Positions 24,881-33,430 of a stretch of 64,000 nt of DNA are shown here, piece by piece. The notes beneath the pieces are model-generated. The model searched no databases. It was given only the letters and a program-made list of their open reading frames with translations, and was not told the DNA's origin. Both the position numbers and the translations under genes were made by a program. This stretch comes from UBA6244 sp965140775 (GTDB taxonomy: Bacteria; Bacteroidota; Bacteroidia; Bacteroidales; F082). The stretch lies in the NCBI GenBank assembly GCA_965140775.1, contig OZ223471.1:4030001-4094000 (forward strand). Direction: 5' to 3'. Position 1 is the stretch's first letter, and each line of letters starts with the position of its first letter.

Positions 24881-25294
24881 ATGAACTTAGTTAGATTTAA
24901 TCCCGGCCTGTTGAACTTGTTCGACAACATCGAAAAAACACATTTTGGATTGACCAGAGAATTTAGTGGCGACGTGCCTTCGGTCAACATCATCGAAAAC
25001 GAAAACGACTTTGTGTTGGAATTGGCTGCTCCCGGAGAGAAAAAGGAAGATTTTAAAATCAGCCTCGAAAACCAATTGCTCACCATTTCCAGCGAAGTAA
25101 AAGAAGAAAAGGAAGAAAACAAAACAAACTACACCCGCAGGGAGTTTGTTTTCAGCAGCTTCAGCCGCTCGTTCACGCTTCCCAAAAACATCCTGCACGA
25201 TAAAGTGGTTGCCGATTACAAAGATGGAATCCTCCGGATTACCCTTCCCAAAAAGGAAGAACCCAAATTGAGCAGAGAGATTACCATAAAATAA
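24881..25294 (+). CDS. Small heat shock protein Hsp20 (alpha-crystallin domain)
   Basis: 137 residues. A short N-terminal arm is followed by the alpha-crystallin domain from VPSVNIIENENDFVLELAAPG to GILRITLPKK, the conserved A-x-x-n-GvL-like motif being YKDGILRITLP. The C-terminal tail SREITIK has a weak I-x-I motif. It is an ATP-independent holdase that binds unfolding proteins in the cytoplasm. It is monocistronic, with a clear terminator after it. No CIRCE element was found upstream. Confidence 0.93.
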   Translation: MNLVRFNPGLLNLFDNIEKTHFGLTREFSGDVPSVNIIENENDFVLELAAPGEKKEDFKISLENQLLTISSEVKEEKEENKTNYTRREFVFSSFSRSFTLPKNILHDKVVADYKDGILRITLPKKEEPKLSREITIK

Positions 25295-25315
25295 CAGAAA
25301 TGATGATGGTTTTGG

Positions 25316-25346
25316 AAGCCGGCCCCGAAAGAGGTCGGCTTTTTTC
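25316..25346 (+). terminator. Terminator of hsp20
   Basis: Hairpin AGCCGGCC with GGTCGGCT around a CCGAAAGA loop, followed by a six-T run. The run reaches the stop of the convergent zupT gene. Confidence 0.8.
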
Positions 25347-26163
25347 ATGCAAACATCAACAAACTAAAAGCCATTACGGCCATGCCTGCTATTAGACCAT
25401 AGATGCTCAGGTGATGTTCTCCGTATTCTTCGGCCGCGGGGAGCAGCTCGTCGAGGGAGATAAACACCATGATGCCGGCCACTCCGGCGAAAAGAACTCC
25501 AAAAACCACCGGCCCCATGAAAGGCATGAGCACCAAAAAGCCCACCAAGGCACCCACCGGCTCAGCCAACCCACTTGAAAGCGACAACCAAAAGGCTTTT
25601 TTCCGGCTTCCGGTGGCATAAAAAATGGGGACCGAAACCGCGATTCCTTCGGGAATATTATGAATGGCGATGGCCACGGCAATGGCTATACCCAACTGTG
25701 GGTGTTCGAGAGCAGCTGTAAAAGTGGCCAGTCCTTCCGGAAAGTTATGAATTCCAATGGCCAAGGCCGTAAACAGTCCCATGCGCTTGAGTTTGTCCAT
25801 GTCCTTGGGTTGGGCGGCTACACCCATTTCTTCCACCTTATGCATTTCATGGGGGTTTTCAAAGGAGGGAATCAGTTTGTCGATGATGGCGATGAGCAGG
25901 ATGCCACCGAAAAAGGCTGCCGTGGTTATCCAATAGCCCTGGGTGTCGCCCAGTGCCAGGGTGAGTTCGGTTTTGGCTTTCGCGAAAATTTCAACAAACG
26001 ATACATAGATCATTACTCCCGCAGAAAAGCCCAATGCCATCGACAAGAATCCGGTGTTGGTTTTTTTGGCAAAAAAGGCGATGCCGCTTCCGATGCCGGT
26101 GGAAAGCCCGGCAAACAAAGTGAGCGAAAAAGCGAACAAGATATTTTCAAAAGGAATGTCCAT
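25345..26163 (-). CDS. zupT: ZIP-family zinc transporter
   Basis: 272 residues with eight predicted helices, as in ZupT. Two metal-site helices are intact: GIHNFPEGLATF and IAIHNIPEGIAVSVPI. The cytoplasmic loop between helices 3 and 4 is short and acidic (HEMHKVEEMG). ZupT imports Zn(II) and, less specifically, Fe and Mn across the inner membrane. It lies 11 nt downstream of a small conserved gene and shares its promoter. No Zur or Fur box was recognised. Confidence 0.92.
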   Translation of the reverse strand: MDIPFENILFAFSLTLFAGLSTGIGSGIAFFAKKTNTGFLSMALGFSAGVMIYVSFVEIFAKAKTELTLALGDTQGYWITTAAFFGGILLIAIIDKLIPSFENPHEMHKVEEMGVAAQPKDMDKLKRMGLFTALAIGIHNFPEGLATFTAALEHPQLGIAIAVAIAIHNIPEGIAVSVPIFYATGSRKKAFWLSLSSGLAEPVGALVGFLVLMPFMGPVVFGVLFAGVAGIMVFISLDELLPAAEEYGEHHLSIYGLIAGMAVMAFSLLMFA

Positions 26164-26174
26164 CAGGGGAGATA

Positions 26175-26474
26175 TTACAGGGGGAGATTTTTGTTTTTGC
26201 TGTATTTTTTTCGGGTTTCTATTTTTTGAAGTTCGCGTTCTATCACCAATTGGGCAATGGCACGGGCTTGCAGTGGCAACGAGGGCTGTCCCAAAGCCAG
26301 GTTGAATTTGGCTTCGTTTACATCGTGTCGGTAAATCATGTTGGTGAGTTTGGTGAGATCGTGTTCCAACAAATCCTTGATAAACAGGCTTAACCGTTCC
26401 TCGAGGGTTGACCTGTCAAGAGTTTCGTAATCATTGGCCGAGGGTTCCCGGTAGTTGGTGAGTTCGTGCGTCAT
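26175..26474 (-). CDS. Conserved small Bacteroidota protein upstream of zupT
   Basis: 99 residues, soluble, probably all-helical. RLSLFIKDLLEHDLTKLTNMIYRHDVNEAKF resembles a small family widespread in Bacteroidota with a LVQLLYRIDVSE-like core and a late ADLIIERQ-like helix (here IAQLVIEREL). Function is unknown. It precedes zupT by 11 nt and both follow the TAACTTTG box at 26495-26502. A link to zinc is only positional. Confidence 0.6.
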   Translation of the reverse strand: MTHELTNYREPSANDYETLDRSTLEERLSLFIKDLLEHDLTKLTNMIYRHDVNEAKFNLALGQPSLPLQARAIAQLVIERELQKIETRKKYSKNKNLPL

Positions 26475-26494
26475 GCCAGTAAATTGAAGTTAGC

Positions 26495-26502
26495 CAAAGT
26501 TA
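26495..26502 (-). promoter_or_regulatory. -7 box for the small gene-zupT operon
   Basis: TAACTTTG on the minus strand, 20 nt before the ATG at 26474. Confidence 0.55.
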
Positions 26503-26534
26503 ATGGAAAATTCCGATTGTTTGGTTTTAGGCAA

Positions 26535-29246
26535 TTAAATATCCCTGAAATCTTTTTTCTTACTCAATTTGAGGTCTTGCAGGATGCTCGATTTTACATT
26601 GATGCTAAAATTCCAGCTTTGACGGGCTCCTGTGGGTATCCAGCTAAAACGCATTTCCCAGCAATGGAGGTCGCGGTTGAGGTTGATGGAGGTGTACGAC
26701 AGCTTCTTTTGGGTAAAATCCCACCCCGAATTAAACGAAAATTTCCACTTGGGGGTGATGTTAATTTGTCCCGAGAATCCCAAAGTCTGGACAATGGTTT
26801 CTGCGGGTACTTTCATGTAGTTGATATACGACAGGTTGTTGGTGTAGGTGAAGTTGTAATTGAGCGATAGCGACCAGGGGATGTTCCAGTCGATGTAATC
26901 ATCAGGATTGTTGATGATTTCTTCCATCTCATTGTCGGTGGCTCCGGGTGGCGTGTCGGGAGGCGTGTCAGTGGTGGTTTTGCCTCTGTTTTTTCCAACA
27001 TCCTTATCGCTGATGCTGTAGCTCAGACTCAACCGCCAAGAGGTGTTTTCCAATCGTAACAACCTCCGGTTGACATCCCACTCGTACCTGTTGGTGCGGT
27101 TTCCGGCCGAGTCGGCTGCATAAGGATCCCACAGTGAGGAATACTGTATGCTCAGTCCTTTCCAGAGGGTGGTGCGGCCACTCATGTTTATTTGCGACAT
27201 TTTTAACGAATCGGCAGCCAGGTTATAGCTTCCGGAGATATTAAAACTTTCGATGAGCATCACTTTTCTCATGCCGGTGATGGTGTCTTTTTTTGATGGA
27301 ACTTTGATTTCCAGGTTGTTGCCTAAACTGAAGGTGATGCTCCCTGATTTCTGACCCGGCGGCGAACCAAAGAGGGTTCCTGTGAATTGTGAGTATTTAA
27401 CCTCCTTTCCATTTTTGTCCAGATAGGTGCCGTAATACCCGTAGTTGTCGGTGCTAAAATCAGGAGTATAAGAAAAACCCACACTGGGCGTAAGTACATG
27501 ACGAATGGCCCGCACAGGTCCTTTTTTGAAGAGTAGCATGCCAAACAACTTGGTGGAAAGGCTGGTGCTGAAGTTGAAGTCGAAGGCATTTCGAAATCCG
27601 GGAATGGTATCCCGAGGATTTTCAGCTATTATGGTGGTATCGGTTTCTGTGAATATGGTGTCCTCAATCCAATCGTGGATGCGAATGGTTTGACTGGCCA
27701 TGCGGTCGGTAAAGTTGGCCGAGTTGCTCAGAGTAAAGTACTTAAGCACCTTAAGTGGAAGGCTGATGGGTATTTTATGTTGTGCACCCCATTGGGTTTC
27801 GTGGTCCCACATTTGGTCGGTAAAAACGGTGGAGTCGCTGGTGTTGGCCGTGTTTCGTGCATTGGTGGTATAGGATATGCTGAGGTCTTCGTAAAACTTC
27901 TTTTTGCCCGTTCCTCCCTGTCGTCTAAGGGGATAAAAGCGATTGACGGTAAAGGTAAGCTCGGGCAAGGTAATGTCCACCACATGCTGTTGGATGTTTT
28001 GTCGGTGGCTTCCGTTGAGGGTAAGAAAGTATTTGCTGTTCCAGTTTCTCTGGTACGCGATACTCGACTGAAATTCGTTGCTCAGATAGTCTTGTACCGA
28101 AACCACATTGTATGTCACATAGTTGGAACTCACGATGTTGACGTTGGCCGTAAACGTGCTGTTAGGTCGTGCTTTTGGGTCTTGTTGGTGGGTCCAGCGG
28201 ATGCGAAAGTCGCGGGTGTCGGAGTAATCGGGCTCACCCTTGGCACCCACAACATTTTTTGCATATCCCAAATTGAAATCGCCACTGTACCGGTATCTTT
28301 TTTTATACCTGAACCGTGGTTTCACCCCCCAGCTCCCTCGTGAGTAGATGTCGCCCAATACCTGAAAATCCATGTACTCGTTGATGGCCCAGTAATATCC
28401 TCCATTTTCGAGGAAAAACCCGCGGTTTTTCGATTCGCCATAGGTGGGTATCACAATGCCGGAGGTTTGTCCCGATTTGTTGGGGAAAAAACCGAAAGGC
28501 AAGGCAATGGGAGTAGGCATGCCTTCTATTTCGAGGTAGGCCGGACCGGTCACGATTTTAGAATCGGGAATTACACGAGCTTTTTTAAACCGAAAACCAT
28601 AATGGGGATGTTCTTCCAAATTACAGGTGGTGTATGAGCCTCGCAGAATGTTTACCGTGTTGTCTTTCAGCTTTTTTACCTTTTCTCCGTGCAAAAAACC
28701 ATTGCCATCTTCGGTTATTACCCCCGAGATAATTCCCTTTTGGGTATCGAAATTGTAGGTCATGGTTTTCGACTTAAAGGTTTGTCCGGCCTGGGTAAAT
28801 TCAGGGTTTCCTTTCATGGTGCCCGTGGAGTCGGCCAGCCCGCTGGCAAAAACAGTGTTGGTGGCCATGTCCACTTCAATGTAGGCCGCTTTCAGGGTAA
28901 TGTCTTCGTAGGTTACCACTGCATCCCCGTACAGAAAAATTTTTCGGTTGAAAATGTCCTGCACTATGCTATCCACTGCAGTCCTTTTTACCTCAGCTTC
29001 GATGGCATTGCTATGGTTGATGGCTTCCTTAATCACGGTATCGCCGGCTTTGCTGGTCACAATCAGGCTGTCTCCAACTGTCGTATCTTTGTACAATAAA
29101 GTGTCGGAAATTGGAGTTAAGAGGGTGTCGGATTTCACCTCAGGCATTACCGAATCATTTTGGGCATGAACCTTGTTGGTTACCAAAACAAGGAGTAATA
29201 ACCAAAGCCATGTTAATAATTTACCTGATGCGTGAATGTTCAACAA
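26535..29246 (-). CDS. lptD: LPS-assembly outer-membrane protein LptD, Bacteroidota type
   Basis: 903 residues. After a signal peptide (cleaved near VHA-QND) comes a short linker and an OstA/LptA-like beta-jellyroll region (about 95-230: IFLYGDAVVTYEDITLKAAY, VFASGLADSTG, FKSKTMTYNF). A long C-terminal barrel follows (about 250-900), containing the conserved EGMPTPIALPFGFFPNKSGQTSGIVIPTYG-like segment. With LptE it inserts lipopolysaccharide into the outer leaflet. No ATG precedes the signal peptide: two consecutive TTG codons at 29246 and 29243 are the only candidates below an in-frame TGA. It is divergent from the amidase gene. Confidence 0.88.
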   Translation of the reverse strand: MLNIHASGKLLTWLWLLLLVLVTNKVHAQNDSVMPEVKSDTLLTPISDTLLYKDTTVGDSLIVTSKAGDTVIKEAINHSNAIEAEVKRTAVDSIVQDIFNRKIFLYGDAVVTYEDITLKAAYIEVDMATNTVFASGLADSTGTMKGNPEFTQAGQTFKSKTMTYNFDTQKGIISGVITEDGNGFLHGEKVKKLKDNTVNILRGSYTTCNLEEHPHYGFRFKKARVIPDSKIVTGPAYLEIEGMPTPIALPFGFFPNKSGQTSGIVIPTYGESKNRGFFLENGGYYWAINEYMDFQVLGDIYSRGSWGVKPRFRYKKRYRYSGDFNLGYAKNVVGAKGEPDYSDTRDFRIRWTHQQDPKARPNSTFTANVNIVSSNYVTYNVVSVQDYLSNEFQSSIAYQRNWNSKYFLTLNGSHRQNIQQHVVDITLPELTFTVNRFYPLRRQGGTGKKKFYEDLSISYTTNARNTANTSDSTVFTDQMWDHETQWGAQHKIPISLPLKVLKYFTLSNSANFTDRMASQTIRIHDWIEDTIFTETDTTIIAENPRDTIPGFRNAFDFNFSTSLSTKLFGMLLFKKGPVRAIRHVLTPSVGFSYTPDFSTDNYGYYGTYLDKNGKEVKYSQFTGTLFGSPPGQKSGSITFSLGNNLEIKVPSKKDTITGMRKVMLIESFNISGSYNLAADSLKMSQINMSGRTTLWKGLSIQYSSLWDPYAADSAGNRTNRYEWDVNRRLLRLENTSWRLSLSYSISDKDVGKNRGKTTTDTPPDTPPGATDNEMEEIINNPDDYIDWNIPWSLSLNYNFTYTNNLSYINYMKVPAETIVQTLGFSGQINITPKWKFSFNSGWDFTQKKLSYTSINLNRDLHCWEMRFSWIPTGARQSWNFSINVKSSILQDLKLSKKKDFRDI

Positions 29247-29258
29247 AATCGATTGGTT

Positions 29259-29304
29259 TACTTTTGTTCAATAATGGAGATTTAATCTAAAGGATGCAAA
29301 TATA
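29259..29304. promoter_or_regulatory. Overlapping divergent -7 boxes for lptD and the amidase gene
   Basis: TACTTTTG on the plus strand (29259-29266) points to the amidase gene; TATATTTG on the minus strand (29304-29297) points to lptD. They face across each other, so the two transcripts overlap at their 5' ends. Confidence 0.5.
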
Positions 29305-29331
29305 GTACCAAAAATTAGAAACTAATTTATC

Positions 29332-30465
29332 TTGAAACGAATCTGGATCATATCAATTGTGCTGCTTGCATTTTTCATGCAAAATAATTGTGTTGTGGCC
29401 CAAAAGGGTACCAAAATTCGCACAGTGGTGATTGATGCCGGCCACGGTGGTAAAGATCCGGGAGCCAATACCAAACGGGTGAAAGAAAAGGACATTGCTT
29501 TGTCGGTGGCACTCAAGGTAGGTAAGTACATCGAGGACAATGTGAAGGATGTGAAAGTAATTTATACCCGCAAAACGGATAAATTTATTCCTTTGTATGA
29601 AAGGGGTGAAATAGCCAATCGTAACAATGCCGATCTGTTTATTTCCATTCATTGCAATGCCAACAACAACGCATCGGTATATGGTGCCGAAACCTATGTG
29701 TTGGGAACCGAAGAAAAGCGCGAACGCCTGAACTTGAACGCAGCCATGTTGGAAAATGCTGCCATTTTATTGGAGGATGATGCTTCGGAGCAATATGGCG
29801 ACTTCGATCCCAAGTCGCCGGAATCCATCATCGGGCTCACTCTTTTTCAGTCCACTTACCTGGATCAGAGCCTTGTGTTTGCTTCCAAAGTGCAACAGCA
29901 GTTTACCGATAGGGTGGGTCGCAAAGACCGGAGCGTGCAACAGGCAGGTTTTTTAGTGCTTTGGAAAACAGCCATGCCCTCGGTTTTGATCGAGCTGGGC
30001 TATTTGAGCAATTCAAAAGAGGAGGCTTTTCTGACTTCCGAAAAGGGCCAGGTTTATCTGGCTTCAGCCATTTACAGGGCATTTAAAGAGTATAAAGTTG
30101 AATTTGAGAAAGAAAATAATGCCTATGGGTATCGGGCAGAAGCTTTGGGAATAGATAATACCGAAAAACCGAAAGAAGACAAGCCTACACCGGAACCCGT
30201 GCCGGCAGGCGGCCTGGATTATCGTGTGCAGTTCTATACCAGTCCCAAGGTTTTACCTTTAACTGATCCACGGTTTAAATCACTTACCGATGTGGCCACC
30301 TACGATCACAACGGCATGATAAAATACACTTCAGGTCATTTTAGTACACTTGATCAGGCACTTAATCATCAAAAGAAGGTCAGAAACGCCGGTTTTTCGG
30401 ATGCCTTTGTGGTGGTGTTTGATAAGGGAAAGCGAATCAGCCTGGAGGAAGCCCGAAACCGTTGA
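29332..30465 (+). CDS. N-acetylmuramoyl-L-alanine amidase (Amidase_3) with SPOR-like tail
   Basis: 377 residues from a TTG that begins a normal signal peptide (MKRIWIISIVLLAFF, cleaved near VVA-QKG). The zinc amidase domain (about 30-245) shows VVIDAGHGGKDPGA (first His), the ISIHCNANNNASVYG block and the catalytic Glu in PSVLIELGYLSN. A Pro-rich linker leads to a C-terminal SPOR-like domain (about 295-377) that would bind denuded glycan at the septum. It cleaves the stem peptide from muramic acid during cell separation. Start choice: the signal peptide begins at the TTG and no ATG occurs before residue 16. Confidence 0.88.
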   Translation: MKRIWIISIVLLAFFMQNNCVVAQKGTKIRTVVIDAGHGGKDPGANTKRVKEKDIALSVALKVGKYIEDNVKDVKVIYTRKTDKFIPLYERGEIANRNNADLFISIHCNANNNASVYGAETYVLGTEEKRERLNLNAAMLENAAILLEDDASEQYGDFDPKSPESIIGLTLFQSTYLDQSLVFASKVQQQFTDRVGRKDRSVQQAGFLVLWKTAMPSVLIELGYLSNSKEEAFLTSEKGQVYLASAIYRAFKEYKVEFEKENNAYGYRAEALGIDNTEKPKEDKPTPEPVPAGGLDYRVQFYTSPKVLPLTDPRFKSLTDVATYDHNGMIKYTSGHFSTLDQALNHQKKVRNAGFSDAFVVVFDKGKRISLEEARNR

Positions 30466-30470
30466 TCCCA

Positions 30471-30505
30471 TAGGCTTTTACGTAAAAAAAGAAAGCCTGA
30501 TTTTT
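30471..30505 (+). terminator. Terminator of the amidase gene
   Basis: AGGCTTT paired with AAAGCCT around an A-rich loop, followed by a TTTTT tract. Confidence 0.6.
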
Positions 30506-30551
30506 CGTTCGGGATAAAACATTTTATGTAACTTAGCGTTTTTATACCACT

Positions 30552-31514
30552 ATGGCAGACAAAAAAATAAATAGATATAAGGCATTCGGCATCGGGCTAA
30601 GTTTTATCGTGGCGCTGGTGCTTTTCATTTGGGGTTATAACTTCCTGAAAGGCAATGATATATTCGGGAAAGAAACCGTGTATTATGCCCAATACAATCA
30701 AATCAACGGGTTGTTAAATTCCAATCCGGTAATGATTAACGGACTCCGGGTAGGAAAGGTAAAAAGCATTTATTTCAATCCCGACATGTCGGGTCGTATC
30801 ATGGTGGTCATTACCTTAAACAATGATTTTCCCATTCCCGAAAACTCGGTGGCACGAATATTTAGTTCCGACCTCATGGGTTCCAAAGCCATCGATTTGC
30901 AGTTGGGAGATGCCTCCTCGTATGCCAAAGATGGCGATACCCTGCTTTCCGGGGTGGAGGCCGGACTGATGGAGGAAGTGAATGCCCAGGTGCAGCCCAT
31001 CAAAAAGAAAGCTGAGGATTTGCTGGGTTCCATCGACACGCTGGTGGTGGCTTTTCAGTCCATCTTCAATGAGTCGGCACGTACCAATCTCAAAGAGAGC
31101 TTCAACGACATTCGCTCCACTTTTGCCAATCTGGAGAGTGCCACCGGAAATATCGACAACATGGTGGTGAATGAGGCTTCACGCATTTCATCCATATTAA
31201 TCAAACTCGACTCACTTACCCTCACCCTCAGTCAAAACAGGGAGGGAATTTCCAATATCGTGTCTAATTTTGAAGTTATCAGCGATTCGCTGTCCAAATC
31301 GGACATCCCCGGTACTTTTGCCAACATCAACGCCACTTTGAACGAAATGCAGGTGCTCTTACATTCCATTCAGGCGGGTGAAGGAACCCTGGGACAATTG
31401 ATGGTAAACGACAGTTTGTACCTTCATCTCAATCGCTCGGCAGCCGATTTGGATTCGTTGCTTCGCGATGTAAAGGAAAATCCCAAAAGGTATGTGAAGT
31501 TTTCGGTGTTTTAA
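30552..31514 (+). CDS. MlaD-family MCE-domain protein
   Basis: 320 residues. One N-terminal membrane helix (about 10-29) is followed by a single MCE domain (about 40-115: YYAQYNQINGLLNSNPVMINGLRVGKV, IPENSVARIFSSDLMGSKAIDL) and a helical C-terminal region of about 180 residues. It should form the periplasmic hexamer of an ABC system that moves phospholipids between membranes (Mla type). The ATPase and permease partners are not in the window. A near-consensus TAACTTAG box is at 30529-30536. Its stop directly abuts the stop of the convergent OstA-like gene. Confidence 0.88.
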   Translation: MADKKINRYKAFGIGLSFIVALVLFIWGYNFLKGNDIFGKETVYYAQYNQINGLLNSNPVMINGLRVGKVKSIYFNPDMSGRIMVVITLNNDFPIPENSVARIFSSDLMGSKAIDLQLGDASSYAKDGDTLLSGVEAGLMEEVNAQVQPIKKKAEDLLGSIDTLVVAFQSIFNESARTNLKESFNDIRSTFANLESATGNIDNMVVNEASRISSILIKLDSLTLTLSQNREGISNIVSNFEVISDSLSKSDIPGTFANINATLNEMQVLLHSIQAGEGTLGQLMVNDSLYLHLNRSAADLDSLLRDVKENPKRYVKFSVF

Positions 31515-33107
31515 TCAATCACCATCAATTTTATCTGCCTGTTTATCAGTCCGTTTTTCATCAGGCTCCACAAAAATGTCAGCTTTATTTTTTGGTCTTA
31601 AAAATTCCTGCCAGCTAAACCCTTTCAATATGGTTTGTTTGTTGGAAATTTGTTTTTCGGGATACATGGTTTCTTCGGGCGAGCTTTGGTAACTGATGTT
31701 TTTTACTTCGTTATCTTTCACCCTGATTTTCATGGTGCTGGCCTCTGCCAGATTGATTCCTATCAAATATCCATCGTCCTCACGTACATAATAAACCGTT
31801 TGGGCATTTCCGTCCACGTTGATGGACGACAGTTCGTTACGGGTGAAAAAGGCCACCATATTTTTGCCTTTAATTTGATTAAAAGTATCGGTGGTATCGC
31901 GCGAGATGATGAAAGCGGTATTGTACATCACCAGCGAATCCACCTGATTGCGCACGATGGCAATGCTGATGGAGTCTGCCGTTAATTGATTTTTCCCCGA
32001 CCAAAGAACAGGCTCGTGATACAGGTGGATGGTGGAATCGCTCATGCGGTAGTCCATGGAATCGCATTTTCCCTGAAGGTCGTTTCTGAAAAACCTGACA
32101 CCATAGTAGGCGCTCATTTTTTTTGCTTCACGTTCTTTGTCGAAATAAACCCAAAAGGTATCGGCATGAATAAACAACGAATCTTTTCGGTCGTAGGTGA
32201 TGGCATATACACTGTCGGTGATGAACGCCTTGCCCTGTTTATCCCAAAATTCGCCGTAATTGCCTTTGATAATCACCTGATGTACCGTGTCGGTAATTTG
32301 AATGTCGCCAAATGCTTTTCCATAAAACAACTCGTTGTCGTAGTCGAGACTGTCGGCCACTATTACCTGCTCCATATTGCTGATCCGTGGACGCCGGTTA
32401 AGTTTTGACACATCATTTTTAGTGTCGTACCACCCATTTTCGCAATACACGATATTTTCCTCGCTGCGTATTACCGTTGGCCCAACGAAGTAGGCTATTT
32501 CGGTATTGGTATTGTATATTAAGGTGTCCGAATAGGTTTCCTGATCGGGGTTGACAAGCACCACATCTTGTCTGAAATGAAATGTTCGGATCGGAGTAAA
32601 ATACAAGCCAATGGCACTGGTGAGGGTATTCTCAGCATTCACAATTTTTCCTCCCACGTCATAGTAAGCTGTTTTTGTGTTGCGGTTGTAAATGAGGTGT
32701 TCGGTGGTGAGGGTGGTGTTTTTGTCAAGCAGTTTTACGTTGTCGAAAAGTTCGGCAATTTTGGTGTTTCCATCATAAATCAGGCGGTCGCTATACACAT
32801 CCACCGTATCGTTTACCTTGATGTGCACGTTGGCAAAGGCCTCAAAACTATTGGTTTGGTCGTTGAGGTAGGCGCTGTCGCAATAAAACAAGGTGGAATC
32901 CTGACGGATGACTACATTCCCAATCAAACGTTGTACCTCTTTGTTGATGTTTTCATCGAAACGGTAGGAATCGGCACGTTCGACAAATACTTTTGTTTTT
33001 TTTTGGGCGAACACTTGATGGTTTAACAACAAAGCGAAAACCAACATCACCGGAATTAACCCGCTTGTACGATACATAACCCGTTTTATTCCGGTGGAGA
33101 TTTTCAT
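31515..33107 (-). CDS. OstA-like (LptA-fold) periplasmic protein
   Basis: 530 residues. A signal peptide ends near VFA-QKK. The mature protein is built from repeated LptA/OstA-type beta-jellyroll units, e.g. LIGNVVIRQDSTLFYCDSAYL, LIYDGNTKIAELFDNVKLLD, LIYNRNTKTAYYDVGGKI and LIYNTNTEIAYFVGPTVI. It is much longer than E. coli LptA (185 aa), as is usual in Bacteroidota, and probably bridges LPS across the periplasm to LptD. The ATG at 33107 is used; a TTG at 33137 lies within the -7 box TACTTTTG (33142-33135) and so cannot be in the mRNA. A second Met at residue 11 is an alternative. Confidence 0.82.
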   Translation of the reverse strand: MKISTGIKRVMYRTSGLIPVMLVFALLLNHQVFAQKKTKVFVERADSYRFDENINKEVQRLIGNVVIRQDSTLFYCDSAYLNDQTNSFEAFANVHIKVNDTVDVYSDRLIYDGNTKIAELFDNVKLLDKNTTLTTEHLIYNRNTKTAYYDVGGKIVNAENTLTSAIGLYFTPIRTFHFRQDVVLVNPDQETYSDTLIYNTNTEIAYFVGPTVIRSEENIVYCENGWYDTKNDVSKLNRRPRISNMEQVIVADSLDYDNELFYGKAFGDIQITDTVHQVIIKGNYGEFWDKQGKAFITDSVYAITYDRKDSLFIHADTFWVYFDKEREAKKMSAYYGVRFFRNDLQGKCDSMDYRMSDSTIHLYHEPVLWSGKNQLTADSISIAIVRNQVDSLVMYNTAFIISRDTTDTFNQIKGKNMVAFFTRNELSSINVDGNAQTVYYVREDDGYLIGINLAEASTMKIRVKDNEVKNISYQSSPEETMYPEKQISNKQTILKGFSWQEFLRPKNKADIFVEPDEKRTDKQADKIDGD

Positions 33108-33134
33108 GTATGTCGTTCTAATGGAAATAAGTGA

Positions 33135-33142
33135 CAAAAGTA
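33135..33142 (-). promoter_or_regulatory. -7 box of the OstA-like gene
   Basis: TACTTTTG on the minus strand, 27 nt before the ATG at 33107; it rules out the upstream TTG start. Confidence 0.55.
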
Positions 33143-33384
33143 ATAAAAGGGATGATTGATGTAAAAAAATTCAACATGCGTTTTGGATGAGGCGATTGGC
33201 TGTCCCCCGAAAGCCATAGGGGGTTGGCATTGGCTGTGAGAGAACCGATTACTGATCCTTCCGTCACTTTTACTTTTCACTTTTTCCTTGAGCCTTTGCC
33301 CCCTGTCCCTCGTCCCTACCTCACAACAGTTCTTTCAATTTTTAAAAGAAATATATTGACACCTCGGGCATTGTTGATTTTGCC
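33143..33384. other. Gene-free spacer with short repeats
   Basis: Two direct copies of ATTGGCTGT (33193-33201 and 33229-33237) flank a CCCCC...GGGGG hairpin; the right part is pyrimidine-rich. A 69-codon in-frame upstream extension of the next gene crosses it but looks non-coding and ends after the promoter at 33385. Confidence 0.4.
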
Positions 33385-33392
33385 TACCTTTG
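33385..33392 (+). promoter_or_regulatory. -7 box of the EEP-family gene
   Basis: TACCTTTG, 38 nt before the ATG at 33431. It lies inside the long open frame, which shows that the frame's upstream part is not translated from this promoter. Confidence 0.6.
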
Positions 33393-33430
33393 AATGTTTT
33401 ACAAAAACACCTATTCTAGTGAGAAATACC

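Noticed and set aside
33224..33430. 69-codon N-terminal extension of the EEP-family hydrolase
   Set aside because: The -7 box TACCTTTG lies inside it, the composition is non-coding-like, and a good membrane anchor begins at the ATG 33431.
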